Source: Blastopirellula marina DSM 3645
Lineage (GTDB): Bacteria; Planctomycetota; Planctomycetia; Pirellulales; Pirellulaceae
Assembly: GCF_000153105.1 (NCBI RefSeq)
Contig: NZ_CH672376.1
Span: 136,028-200,027 of the forward strand
Direction of reading: 5' to 3'
DNA: 64,000 nucleotides
Made by a program: the position numbers and the translations under genes. Under the pieces are notes generated by a model. The model was not told the DNA's origin, ran no database searches, and worked only from the letters and a program-made list of their open reading frames with translations. Shown one piece after another: positions 16,626-24,894 of this stretch (position 1 is its first letter; every line of letters starts with the position of its first letter).

Positions 16626-16885
16626 ACCAGCCCCGCTTCTTCGACCACAATCCAGCCCCGCATCGGGCGGCCGGTAAAGTCGAACTCGCGGACGTGCTCT
16701 TCCGTGAGCGCCTCTTCGTAGGCGTCAGGACCGATGCGCACGATCAGTGCATCGCGCGACACGCCGACGCACATGTTGCCGTTCAGCAAAAAGGCGAGCC
16801 CGCCGAACATCTTCTTTTCGGTCACGCCGCGCTTGCGCTGCAGCAGCCCGCGAACGCGCGAAGCGAGTTGTTCGTCATACGGCAT
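16556..16885 (-). CDS. TfoX/Sxy N-terminal domain protein
   Basis: 109 residues, the size of stand-alone TfoX N-terminal domain proteins. Diagnostic motif KKMFGGLAFLLNGNMCVGV, followed by LIVRIGPDAYEEAL, RPMRGWIVVEEAGL and a C-terminal helix WTDRAVAFVKTLP. Sxy/TfoX regulates competence in gamma-proteobacteria, but short proteins of this type are widespread and their function is not established. Converges with the orphan membrane protein gene, which overlaps its 3' end; 28 bases separate its start from the DinB-like gene upstream on the same strand. Confidence 0.92.
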   Translation of the reverse strand: MPYDEQLASRVRGLLQRKRGVTEKKMFGGLAFLLNGNMCVGVSRDALIVRIGPDAYEEALTEEHVREFDFTGRPMRGWIVVEEAGLVQFAAVKDWTDRAVAFVKTLPKK

Positions 16886-16913
16886 GAGATCGATATCCTG
16901 CGTATCGTCAGCG

Positions 16914-17411
16914 TTAGCGAAAGATGGGCCGGCGACCGAGCGCTTTGCGGATGTCGCAAAGTTGCCCGCGATGATTACACCAATGCGTGATCACGAGCGA
17001 GATGCCGGCGCCGCGGTTGGCGAAGGCCGCTTCCATCCCCTTGGGCGGCGCTTTGCAGGGGAGATCCAGATCGTCATCGTTTTGCGTCTCGAGCCAGGCG
17101 AGCGTGCGATCGCGGGCCTGACGAAAACTGGTTGCGACTTCTTCCCAAGAGGGATAAGCGTCGGCGTCTTCTTCGGGGCGACTTTCGGGGCCAAGGATCG
17201 GCATCCAGTTGGCGAATTCGTTCGGTTCGCCCAACACAAACTGCCGCACGATCAGCCCTTCGCAAAAGGTGAGATGCCCAAAGATCCAAAGTGCGTGATT
17301 TCCGCCGGGCGTTGCGGCGGCGAGCGGCGTCTTTTGCAGATCTTCCAAGATCGGCATCGTCCACGATTCGGTCATTGCAAAATTGTGGCGAAGCAAGTCG
17401 ATGGCGCGCAT
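16914..17411 (-). CDS. DinB-like (DUF664) four-helix protein
   Basis: 165 residues from ATG 17411. A DinB-type four-helix bundle: LLRHNFAMTESWTMPIL, then GNHALWIFGHLTFCEGLI, where the histidine of the second helix is the first expected metal ligand, and THWCNHRGQLCDIRKALG, with two further histidines three to four residues apart in the last helix. These fit the H-x(n)-HxxxH zinc or nickel site of the DinB/YfiT superfamily, whose members are thiol-dependent transferases or of unknown role. Divergent from the SRPBCC gene at 17604 and probably co-transcribed with the tfoX-like gene. Confidence 0.85.
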   Translation of the reverse strand: MRAIDLLRHNFAMTESWTMPILEDLQKTPLAAATPGGNHALWIFGHLTFCEGLIVRQFVLGEPNEFANWMPILGPESRPEEDADAYPSWEEVATSFRQARDRTLAWLETQNDDDLDLPCKAPPKGMEAAFANRGAGISLVITHWCNHRGQLCDIRKALGRRPIFR

Positions 17412-17603
17412 GAAATTGTGGTTATTCAAAGGAACAGTGGAGATGGATTCCAGGAGCAGCCCTGGGCGGTTTCTATCTTCCCATATTTGGCGGCGCAAAA
17501 AAAGTTGGTTCGCCGCTTGGATTTCAGGAAGAAGCGAGCGACAATCGCCGCAGCGTCGCTCGTTCCTTCTCGGCCGATATTCGTAAAACAAAGCGAAGCG
17601 TTC

Positions 17604-18161
17604 ATGAAACTTGTCCTCCGCAGCCTGATCGCATTGGCGGTATTGATTGCGATTCCGTTTTTCGTGGCCCTGTTCATGCCGCGTCAGTTTACGATCACGC
17701 GTGAGGTCACGATCCAGCGCCCCAAGCAGGAAGTGTTTGATTTCATCAAGCTGCTGAAGAATCAGGAGCAATTCAGCGTGTGGGCCCAGCTGCCAGGCGA
17801 GCGCGAGGTGACCATCCGCGGCGATGACGGGACGCCGGGCGCGGTGATCGCCTGGAAAAGCGACGATCCAAATATCGGCGTCGGCGAGCAGGAAATCACC
17901 GGCATCAAGCCAGGCGAGCGGATCGATTACCTGATTCGCTTCACCGAGCCGTTCGCGTCGACCGATCCCGCTTACATGCAAACCGATTTCGTGAGCAAGG
18001 ACGAGACGCTGGTGACGTCGGTCTACATCGGCACGCTGAACTACCCCAGCAACCTGTTTTGCATCTTTGTCCAAGAGCTGATCGGCGATCAAATGCAGAT
18101 CAGCTTAGACAACCTGAAGCAAGTGCTAGAAAATCGCCCGAACGAACCCCCCGCGATCTAA
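17604..18161 (+). CDS. SRPBCC / polyketide cyclase-like protein with N-terminal membrane anchor
   Basis: 185 residues from ATG 17604. The first 24 residues are hydrophobic (LVLRSLIALAVLIAIPFFVAL), a signal anchor. Then the START-like domain opening FTITREVTIQRPKQEVFDFI, typical of the SRPBCC superfamily, with VIAWKSDDPNIGVGEQEITGIKPGERIDYLIRF in the middle and a long C-terminal helix. These domains bind hydrophobic ligands; many planctomycete members sit beside DinB-like proteins and glyoxalases, as here. Ligand unknown. The plus-strand frame stays open far upstream but that stretch is antisense to the DinB and TfoX genes. Confidence 0.85.
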   Translation: MKLVLRSLIALAVLIAIPFFVALFMPRQFTITREVTIQRPKQEVFDFIKLLKNQEQFSVWAQLPGEREVTIRGDDGTPGAVIAWKSDDPNIGVGEQEITGIKPGERIDYLIRFTEPFASTDPAYMQTDFVSKDETLVTSVYIGTLNYPSNLFCIFVQELIGDQMQISLDNLKQVLENRPNEPPAI

Positions 18162-18330
18162 CGACGCGTAGGTCAGACCTTGGCCCAATACCGTTCGGCC
18201 CGAGATTTGCGCCAGGTTAAGAGTCCGCTTACACGCCGTTTTTCCGATTTGCGGGCGCTATTGCCACGGCCTTGCGTGGCGATGATTGTGCGTGAAATGA
18301 ACGCTTGCGACTGCGCCGCCTGCAATGAGC

Positions 18331-19683
18331 TTAGATCGCCGAAGCGTCTTCCAGCGGTGGGAACCAGAGCGACGGCATCTTCAGCGCGGCTGCGGCGGCG
18401 TCGGTCGCCATTTTGGTGGAAGCGAAGATGTCTCCGCGGTCGAGCGCCTGAGGAACGTTCAGATCGCCGCACAACAGACGAACCAGATCGTTTTGCGTCA
18501 GACGAATAAAGCTGCGTCCCAGCTTGCCGTCGCTCAGCGAACCGCTCCGCTCGGTGAAGTGGAGCGAATGCTTTTCGCCGTCGACATGCAGCCCCAGATC
18601 GCACGGCAGCGGGTAGCCGGCTTTGACGAGATTGGCGCGAAAACGCTCGGCATGTTCGGCCAGCGATTGCAGCGGATGTCGCCAGCGAACCATCACCGTC
18701 GAGTTCGAGAGAGGGCGCTGCGGCGGCGCCGCGCTGCGAACCGCTCGATGCAGCGGATCGGCCGCCGGGGCGTGATAGTAGATGACGCGTTGATCACGCT
18801 CCATCGCATCGCCGCAAATCCGTCGCAGCAGTTCGGTCGCGACATCCTCGCGACCGGGCGCCGTGACGGTCTCAAGCACCTGGCCGCCGCCGGTCATCGC
18901 ATAGCCGACGATCTTCGAGTCGTCGTCCAAGGCCAGCTTGTTACCGCCGTCGATGGCGACATACAACTGCTGAAAACCGCGGCGATCTAGCAACCAGCGC
19001 CATTGTTCTTGGGTCCGAACCGCGGCGCCTAGCAAGTCGTCAAAGCGACGTTCGTACAGCGACGTGAGCCCGGCGAACTCCACCTGACGATAGAGTCGAA
19101 TCGACAGCTGCGAGGTCTTGCTCGCTGCTTTTTCCCAGTTTCGCGAAGGGACGGGAAGCTGCAAATTGGCCAAAATTTGCGCCGGATCGCCATGGCTGCG
19201 CGTTTGCGACGACAGCGCTGTCCAGCCGCGCCGCGCCAGGTAGTCGGGCGAATCGGTGCGGTAAACCGCGCACTCGGCGCCGCAGCGCTGGAGTTCGGCG
19301 TCGACTTCGGCCAGCAACTGGGCGGCGATCCCGCGCGAGCGAAGTTCCGGCGCCGTCGCTAGTTCGTCCACATGCAACGTGGTCGCGATACGATCGGCCA
19401 GGCGCGTCTTCCGGCGGATGACCCGCACGTGCCCGACGATCTGCGCGCCCACTTGATCGGCGGCGCGGCAAACAATCCGTTGGCTCGGATCATAGCCGGG
19501 GCGCTCTTGTTCGATATGGAACTCGTTTTCGCTCGGGCGAAGCAGCGCTCGCTGCATCATCTCGAAGATAGGAAACGAGTCTCCCTGGGTCGCTCGGCCG
19601 ACGACAAGCTGGGTCGCTTTCGAGGAGCGATTGCTAGACGATTGAATCGACTTACTTAGAGGCGAGGCTTGGACCGCGCACAT
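18331..19683 (-). CDS. Eis-like GNAT N-acetyltransferase with SCP2-like C-terminal domain
   Basis: 450 residues from ATG 19683, with AGGGAG 8 bases upstream; an in-frame TTG at 19701 is less likely. First GNAT module at about 25-170, with the acetyl-CoA binding stretch VDELATAPELRSRGIAAQLLAEV. A second, degenerate GNAT-like module follows (IVGYAMTGGGQVLETVTAPGR). The C-terminal 110 residues form a sterol-carrier-like domain (LGLHVDGEKHSLHF, then IRLTQNDLVRLLCGDLNVPQAL), the three-domain order of Eis-type acetyltransferases. Eis acetylates amines of aminoglycosides and lysines; the substrate here is unknown. Last gene of a probable three-gene operon with the BshC-like and GT2 genes, 59 bases downstream of the former. 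Confidence 0.85.
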   Translation of the reverse strand: MCAVQASPLSKSIQSSSNRSSKATQLVVGRATQGDSFPIFEMMQRALLRPSENEFHIEQERPGYDPSQRIVCRAADQVGAQIVGHVRVIRRKTRLADRIATTLHVDELATAPELRSRGIAAQLLAEVDAELQRCGAECAVYRTDSPDYLARRGWTALSSQTRSHGDPAQILANLQLPVPSRNWEKAASKTSQLSIRLYRQVEFAGLTSLYERRFDDLLGAAVRTQEQWRWLLDRRGFQQLYVAIDGGNKLALDDDSKIVGYAMTGGGQVLETVTAPGREDVATELLRRICGDAMERDQRVIYYHAPAADPLHRAVRSAAPPQRPLSNSTVMVRWRHPLQSLAEHAERFRANLVKAGYPLPCDLGLHVDGEKHSLHFTERSGSLSDGKLGRSFIRLTQNDLVRLLCGDLNVPQALDRGDIFASTKMATDAAAAALKMPSLWFPPLEDASAI

Positions 19684-19742
19684 GGGCTGGACTCCCTTCA
19701 AGCAACGGACAATTCCCTTTGTTCAGCTGAGCTTTCCTTAAC

Positions 19743-21329
19743 TTAAGGGGCGACGGCGCTCAGGTCCAGTAGCAAAGTCCGCAAACTTTTTTCGGGGAAG
19801 AGACAAAACGCGTACTCGCGCGACAAAGCGATCGCGTCATTGCGCATTGCGTGCTTGCTTTGCGTCAGTTGTTGCTGAAGTTGTTCGCGCTGCGCGGCGA
19901 CCGCGCCTTGCAGCGCCAGATTGATGCGCTCTAGGGCGCGGTGACGCTCGGCCAAGTGACTTGGTTGATCGTTGGCCAGCCAGCGACGTTTCTCCTCGAC
20001 AAGCTTCTCGATCTCGGGCGGCAACGGGTTGCCAGAAAGATGACGGTCAGGATTGAACCGCAAATCGCGCATTAAGCGCGCGATCTGCGCCGACTCGGCT
20101 TCATCGGTTCGGCTGCGCCCGATCGGCAGATGAATGGTCGCCGTCGCGGCGACGATCGGCGGCGGCGTCACGCCAAACAGTCGAGCGATGATCAGATCGG
20201 TCACCTGATCGTATTTCGCGCCTCCGATTCCATGGATAAACAGATCGGCCAACACCAATCGGGCGTACATCGTGGTCAACAAAGCGCGCGGCCGCAAAAC
20301 AACGTCGGGCTGAAGTTCGAGCAGCGCCGAAATGGCCCCGTCTATTTCGACGGGAATGGTAATATCGATAGCGCCCTGATCGGTCAGGCGGATTCCAGTT
20401 GCCGAGGGGGAGACAAACAGCCCTCGGCGGCGCGGGTCGGCTTTGGTCCATATCCAGAGAGGCGTTTCGATCAGGTCGCCTGCTTGAGCAAGATGGGGCG
20501 CAGGGTGATTGGCGCTGCGAATCTTGTGCAACCGGCGGTACTCGTCAATCGCACCGTTGTAGACTGTGCGGAAGGAGGGCGCGTTACTCCACAGATGGAG
20601 GGCGAACCGCGCAAACGACTCGGTGCTGTAGACCTGGCTCAGCGGGACTTCCAGCGTTTGCAGTCCCCAATCGGCCTCTAACTGATGCCGGGCCTGGGCG
20701 AAACTGCGGCCGATGTTGTTGGTTGACTCGGCCGCTTGCAGCACGCGCGGCCAAACCGACTCGATCAGCGGACGGTCGACCAGCGGCCGAATCGCTTCCG
20801 CCGTGGAATCGCCAAATTGCCGGAACGTCGCCGCGTTGAGAATCGGCCGTTCTTCCCACGCGATCGGCGGTGAGGAATCGTCAAACGAAACGCGGCGGTG
20901 GTTCCAAGTACCGCCGCTGTCGACCTGGGGAACAGCGATCGCCGGGCTAGCGACAATATCGTTGTCCGCGATCAGGTTGATCGGCGTTGCACCGGCGGTT
21001 CGGCTGACCGAATCGAGCAGAAAGTTTTTGAACCAGACGCCGGGATGGAATAACCCCGGCTGATGGCCGGCCATGACGATCGGCGCATCGTCGCCTGGCA
21101 AGTCGAACGCCGGACGATAGGCGAACGTGTAGTTGCTCGCGAGCGAGACTAGCTGTCGACGGGCCGTTTGCGACAGCTGAGCCAGCGAGACGCCGCCGAT
21201 CTCGATCGCCAGCGCATCAAGGCGCTGTTGGAGTAACTGGACCGCTTCGGCGGCGGTTGGCTCGATCAAGGCCGAACCGTGACTGCGCGGAGCGCGAAGC
21301 GAGCGATATTCAAGTTCGGCTGGCGTCAT
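19743..21329 (-). CDS. BshC-like protein (putative cysteine/amino-acid adding enzyme)
   Basis: 528 residues from ATG 21329, with GAGGG 8 bases upstream. By eye it matches the layout of BshC, the last enzyme of bacillithiol synthesis (about 540 residues): a nucleotide-fold segment VMAGHQPGLFHPGVWFKN, then INLIADNDIVAS (compare the TGQQxGLFTGPLY and AGEDHDF motifs of BshC), and a second conserved block RPRALLTTMYARL, DLFIHGIGGAKYDQVTD, FGVTPPPIV (compare RP..., GPGEIAY, PP... of BshC). The C-terminus is coiled-coil-like as in BshC. It lacks the exact HDF signature, so the reaction may differ. The GT2 gene lies 33 bases upstream and the acetyltransferase 59 bases downstream on the same strand. 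Annotated only as BshC-like. Confidence 0.55.
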   Translation of the reverse strand: MTPAELEYRSLRAPRSHGSALIEPTAAEAVQLLQQRLDALAIEIGGVSLAQLSQTARRQLVSLASNYTFAYRPAFDLPGDDAPIVMAGHQPGLFHPGVWFKNFLLDSVSRTAGATPINLIADNDIVASPAIAVPQVDSGGTWNHRRVSFDDSSPPIAWEERPILNAATFRQFGDSTAEAIRPLVDRPLIESVWPRVLQAAESTNNIGRSFAQARHQLEADWGLQTLEVPLSQVYSTESFARFALHLWSNAPSFRTVYNGAIDEYRRLHKIRSANHPAPHLAQAGDLIETPLWIWTKADPRRRGLFVSPSATGIRLTDQGAIDITIPVEIDGAISALLELQPDVVLRPRALLTTMYARLVLADLFIHGIGGAKYDQVTDLIIARLFGVTPPPIVAATATIHLPIGRSRTDEAESAQIARLMRDLRFNPDRHLSGNPLPPEIEKLVEEKRRWLANDQPSHLAERHRALERINLALQGAVAAQREQLQQQLTQSKHAMRNDAIALSREYAFCLFPEKSLRTLLLDLSAVAP

Positions 21330-21362
21330 ACTGCTTGCCCTCTTGGTTAGTGCCAAGGGGGG

Positions 21363-22100
21363 TTAGCCGCCGAGCGAAACTGCCGCGCCGTCGACTTCGA
21401 CTTCTCCGCGGGCCATCGTCCGATCGAGCACCAGATGATAGTAGTTGAGCCGAGTGGTGCCGTCGTCCAGCGCGCCCCCAAACGAACGCTTTTCGTCTAG
21501 GTAAACCAGTGGGACCGGAAGTTCGATCACGTTGAGCCCGGCTCGGGCGGCTTCGACCCACAGCTCTAGCGGCATGGCGTACCCGAACTCGGTCACCGGC
21601 AGCTGGCTGACGGTCTCGACGCGGTACGCTTTAAAACCGCAAAACGCGTCGGTCAATTGAAAGCCGAGTCGTTGATTGATCTCGGCGGTGATCAATTGAT
21701 TGATCCAGCGGCGCTGGGCCGGCGGCTCGCTGTCGCCGGGGTACTGTTTGAGGTAGCGACTGCCCGAGACGATGTCGACGTTTTGGCAAGCGGCGACAAA
21801 GCGGGGAATACGCTGCGGTTCGTGCTGGCCGTCGCAGTCGATCGTCACGACGATGTCGTAGTCTTCGGCGGCGGCGTATTCAAAGGCCGTCTTCAGCGCG
21901 GCGCCGTAACCCCGATTTTTGGCGTGGGTCACGACCTGGATATCGTTACGCTCGGCAAGCAGCTCGGCGGTGCCGTCCGAGGAACCGTCGTCAACGACCA
22001 AAACGTCGCGGCTATAGCGCTTCACTTCGTCCAGAACCGAGTGGACGGTTCCACGTTCGTTGAACACCGGCAGCGCGGTCAAAGCACGAGGCGACTTCAT
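21363..22100 (-). CDS. Family 2 glycosyltransferase (dolichol-phosphate mannosyltransferase-like)
   Basis: 245 residues from ATG 22100; ATG 22112 is an alternative. GT-A fold motifs in order: ALPVFNERGTVHSVLDEV, VLVVDDGSSDGTAELL, the substrate loop NRGYGAALKTAFEYA, the metal-binding TIDCDGQHEPQRIPRF, SGSRYL, and the acceptor region DAFCGFKAYR. No C-terminal membrane helices, so it is a soluble or peripheral enzyme that uses a nucleotide sugar. First gene of the probable GT2/BshC-like/Eis-like operon; no partner gene for lipid-linked sugar assembly is nearby. Confidence 0.92.
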   Translation of the reverse strand: MKSPRALTALPVFNERGTVHSVLDEVKRYSRDVLVVDDGSSDGTAELLAERNDIQVVTHAKNRGYGAALKTAFEYAAAEDYDIVVTIDCDGQHEPQRIPRFVAACQNVDIVSGSRYLKQYPGDSEPPAQRRWINQLITAEINQRLGFQLTDAFCGFKAYRVETVSQLPVTEFGYAMPLELWVEAARAGLNVIELPVPLVYLDEKRSFGGALDDGTTRLNYYHLVLDRTMARGEVEVDGAAVSLGG

Positions 22101-22344
22101 AGTTGGTTCCATCAGCAGCAGGGACCGAGAATCAAACAAACCATGCTACGCTGCCGCCTAGCGCGAAGCAACGCTTCACCGAGCGGCGGCTATCCGTAAC
22201 ATCTTACCTATCCGAGAGATACCACCGCAGCGAGCGGCTTCCCTACGGTTCGATGCCGCAGAATTACGAGGGTTGCAAATGCGGGCCAAGAATGTGGAAA
22301 ACCCCGAAGAAGTTGGGGTGATTTGTATCCAGGATTTCAAAAAG

Positions 22345-22691
22345 TTATTGGGGAGGCGCTGAATCAGGGAACTGGACTTCTGAGGGACTTATAAAATCCT
22401 GGCCTGGGCCGCGAGCGTGCAGGATGTGCACGACATTTCCACGAATTATGAAAAGTGCACGGTGCGCTTGACCCATTCTCGTTCTCGAGAGGATCTCGCG
22501 AATTGTTTCGGAGTAGAGAGTCGATTCCGCTGCAATCCCGCAAGAGGCAGCACGATATTCAAGAGATGCCAGCGTTTTTTCTAAAGCGATCGCCCAGTTT
22601 TTGGCGCCAGCCCTGGAGCGTTGAGAGATATAGTCGAACAGCGATTGAATGTCTTTTTGGCGCTGGGCTGAACAATCATTTGTAGACGCAT
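22345..22691 (-). pseudogene. ParE/RelE-type toxin gene with a -1 frameshift
   Basis: From ATG 22691 the protein begins MRLQMIVQPSAKK, then the frame breaks; from the next frame it continues KDIQSLFDYISQRSRAG, NWAIALEKTLASLEYR, ILSRTRMGQAHRALFIIRG and VVHILHARGPGQD, the complete order of a ParE toxin. The break lies at a run of five A (T on the plus strand, 22654-22658); one extra A would restore a single 115-residue frame exactly to the stop at 22345. So this is a recent pseudogene, a phase-variable tract or a sequencing error. The frame upstream (to 22854) may hold an antitoxin fragment (RQDEIHTAIRQRIAFRK) but no intact antitoxin gene is recognisable. Confidence 0.75.
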
Positions 22692-22927
22692 TCCGGGGCT
22701 TCCGGAATGCGATTCTTTGTCGAATCGCCGTATGAATTTCATCCTGGCGTTGCGTGGCATACCAACGCAACAGCCGCTCATCGAGTGAGGTTGAGTCGGG
22801 CTTTGCATGCCAGATTTTGAGCTGCGAAGGCGTAGAAACTCTCGAGTTGTTCAAGCGTGGTCATATTCGAACACGCCTTCGTTCACCTGCTCGATTTTTG
22901 CACACCGGCCCCCCGAGTGCGAAATGG

Positions 22928-23740
22928 TCACCTCAGCCAAGTGATCGGGTCACTTTCTTGCTCGCTCGCCCAACACTTCAAATCAGAAAATTCGGCCGTC
23001 AGCTGATCGGCCAAGGTTTCGATGGCGAACCGCTCGCTGGCGTAGTGCCCGACTAGGACGAGCGCGACGCCTTGGGCCTTCGCTTCGAGCGACGTATGAA
23101 AGTTGGTCTCGCCCAACAATAGGCAATCACAACCGAGGGTGATCGCCGTACCCAGAAATTCGCCTGCCGCGCCGCAGGCGACCGCGGGCTGCGTGACTTT
23201 TTGATCCGCGCCGCCGACCACTTGAACGTATTCGATCTGGAGAAATTCGCGCACGACGGCGGCGAATTGGGCGAGCGTCTGCGGAGCCGTCAGCTTGCCG
23301 TATCGCCCGCTTCCTAGCGGCGCTAGAGCGGGATTATCGAACGGCTTGAGCGGCGAGACATCGGTCAAGCCTAGACCTGCGGCAAGCTGCTGGTTGATGC
23401 CGGCGGCGGCTGAGTCGAAACCGGTGTGCGGGCTATAGATCGCAACTCCGGCTGCGATCAGTTGCAGCAACATTCGCCCGACGGTGTCGTCCGCCGTGAT
23501 TCGCTTCAACGCGCGAAACGGCAGCGGGTGATGAGCGACAATCATGTTGGCGCCGCCGGCGAGCGCTTCTTCGACTACTTCCGGCGTGATCGTCAGACAG
23601 GTCATCAACTTGTTGACGGCTGCGGCGCGATCACCGACCAACAGACCGACATTGTCCCACGATTCGGCCAGCGCCACGGGCGCGAATTGGTCGAGGTAGC
23701 GGCAAAGTTGGTCAACGGTGGTCGCAGTGGATTGGTTCAT
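22928..23740 (-). CDS. Nif3-like dinuclear metal centre protein (YqfO/YbgI family)
   Basis: 270 residues from ATG 23740. Motifs of the Nif3 family in order: LDQFAPVALAESWDNVGLLVGD; CLTITPEVVEEAL; the metal site IVAHHPLPFRALKRI with paired histidines; SPHTGFDSAAAGINQQLA; and the C-terminal LLGETNFHTSLEAKAQGVALVLVGHYASER, where GHYxSE carries the last ligands. These hexameric proteins hold two metal ions; some are linked to GTP cyclohydrolase-like activity, but the cellular role is not settled. The 270-residue length is the short form without a PII-like insertion. Confidence 0.93.
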   Translation of the reverse strand: MNQSTATTVDQLCRYLDQFAPVALAESWDNVGLLVGDRAAAVNKLMTCLTITPEVVEEALAGGANMIVAHHPLPFRALKRITADDTVGRMLLQLIAAGVAIYSPHTGFDSAAAGINQQLAAGLGLTDVSPLKPFDNPALAPLGSGRYGKLTAPQTLAQFAAVVREFLQIEYVQVVGGADQKVTQPAVACGAAGEFLGTAITLGCDCLLLGETNFHTSLEAKAQGVALVLVGHYASERFAIETLADQLTAEFSDLKCWASEQESDPITWLR

Positions 23741-23804
23741 ACGGCTATCAAGCGGATAGGGCGAAAGAATCGTTTCGCCGTATGGTAACACGAATCGGGC
23801 CGCG

Positions 23805-24818
23805 CTACTTGCCGAGCGGCGATACCCACAGAAACGCGTGGCCTGCTTCGTCGACTTTGATTTCTAAGTTGAGTTTGGCTTGAAATAAGATCGTATCGAG
23901 CAGCTTTTTGTAGAACGTGCGACGGGCCGGGTGTTTCACTTTGGCGGTCGCGATGTCGATGCGTTTGGCGGCCGCGCCGTTGTGATCCCAGAGCAGCGGC
24001 AGCTTGACGCGCGCGGCGATCGCTTCGGCCGCTTGCTGGACGGGGATGTCGGCGATCTCAACTTCCAGATATTGAAACATGCCGGGGGCGACCTGGCCTG
24101 GGTTGCCGTCAGGAGTCCAACCGACGGGCCAAGGTTTCTTGGCGGCGGCCGAGTCGACCAAATGCAGCTCGACATCGCCGCCGGTTTCGCGACGGGGAAC
24201 CATCGCCAGGCCCAATGGGCGAAGCAGCGCGGCGACCGCCGTGCCGCAGCTCACATTTTCCAACTCGTCGAGGACCTTACCTTGCTTCATGCGCGCGACC
24301 ACCGAAGGAGTGGCGCGAAACTCGACATCCAACCGCTGGTTGATCGTTTGCAGCGTATCAAACGGGGTCGTATCTTTGGTCTTGGCGCCGACCGTGGGGG
24401 AGAGCTTTTCGTAGAGCGCGACAAATTCTTGGGAGGTGAGCCCGAACACGCTCTCTTGCCGCTCGAGTTCTTTTTTACCGCCGGCCCGAACTTTCTCCAG
24501 CCAACTCCGCATCCCGGCGACGTCGTTCATTTTAAAGCGACCGCCCGGCGTGATCAAAACATCGCCGGGGGTGAGCAGGGCGATGATGTGGTAGTTGCCA
24601 GACCCTTTGTCGACAAGGTCGGTCGCATCGCCGCCGTGACCCGAGCGGAGACGGACATCGTCGAAGCCGGCTGACTGCAGCGCCTTCACCCATTTGTGGG
24701 TCGCAGTAACGGCGACCCCTTTTTCGGTCGCAACTTCCAGCGTCACGCGGCCGGCGTTGGCTAGCGACGTAGCGCCGAGCAAAACAAAGAATGTCAGAAA
24801 AATACGAATCATCGGCAT
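23805..24818 (-). CDS. Exported protein with a secretin/TonB short N-terminal (STN)-like domain
   Basis: 337 residues from ATG 24818; ATG 24812 two codons on is equally possible. Signal peptide about residues 1-22 (IRIFLTFFVLLGATSLANA). A unique N-terminal domain (about 25-200) includes HKWVKALQSAGFDDVRLRSG and is unknown to me. The last 80 residues (IADIPVQQAAEAIAARVKLPLLW, then TFYKKLLDTILFQAKLNLEI) have the beta-alpha-beta order of STN domains of secretins and TonB-dependent receptors. No secretin barrel follows. Same-strand neighbours are the integral membrane protein upstream (its stop lies 77 bases ahead) and the Nif3-like gene downstream. Confidence 0.75.
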   Translation of the reverse strand: MPMIRIFLTFFVLLGATSLANAGRVTLEVATEKGVAVTATHKWVKALQSAGFDDVRLRSGHGGDATDLVDKGSGNYHIIALLTPGDVLITPGGRFKMNDVAGMRSWLEKVRAGGKKELERQESVFGLTSQEFVALYEKLSPTVGAKTKDTTPFDTLQTINQRLDVEFRATPSVVARMKQGKVLDELENVSCGTAVAALLRPLGLAMVPRRETGGDVELHLVDSAAAKKPWPVGWTPDGNPGQVAPGMFQYLEVEIADIPVQQAAEAIAARVKLPLLWDHNGAAAKRIDIATAKVKHPARRTFYKKLLDTILFQAKLNLEIKVDEAGHAFLWVSPLGK

Positions 24819-24894
24819 ATCCAGCAGAAAGTGCGAAGCTATCTGCCGAATTGTAGCACGCTGCATCGTCGGGTCCGACGATTTTGTGCGGCTG

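Noticed and set aside
16734-17603. Plus-strand frame continuous with the SRPBCC gene
   Set aside because: This part is antisense to the DinB-like and TfoX-like genes; the signal anchor at 17604 marks the real start.
17412-18092. Minus-strand extension of the DinB-like gene
   Set aside because: It is antisense to the SRPBCC gene and has no protein-like composition; the DinB domain starts at 17411.
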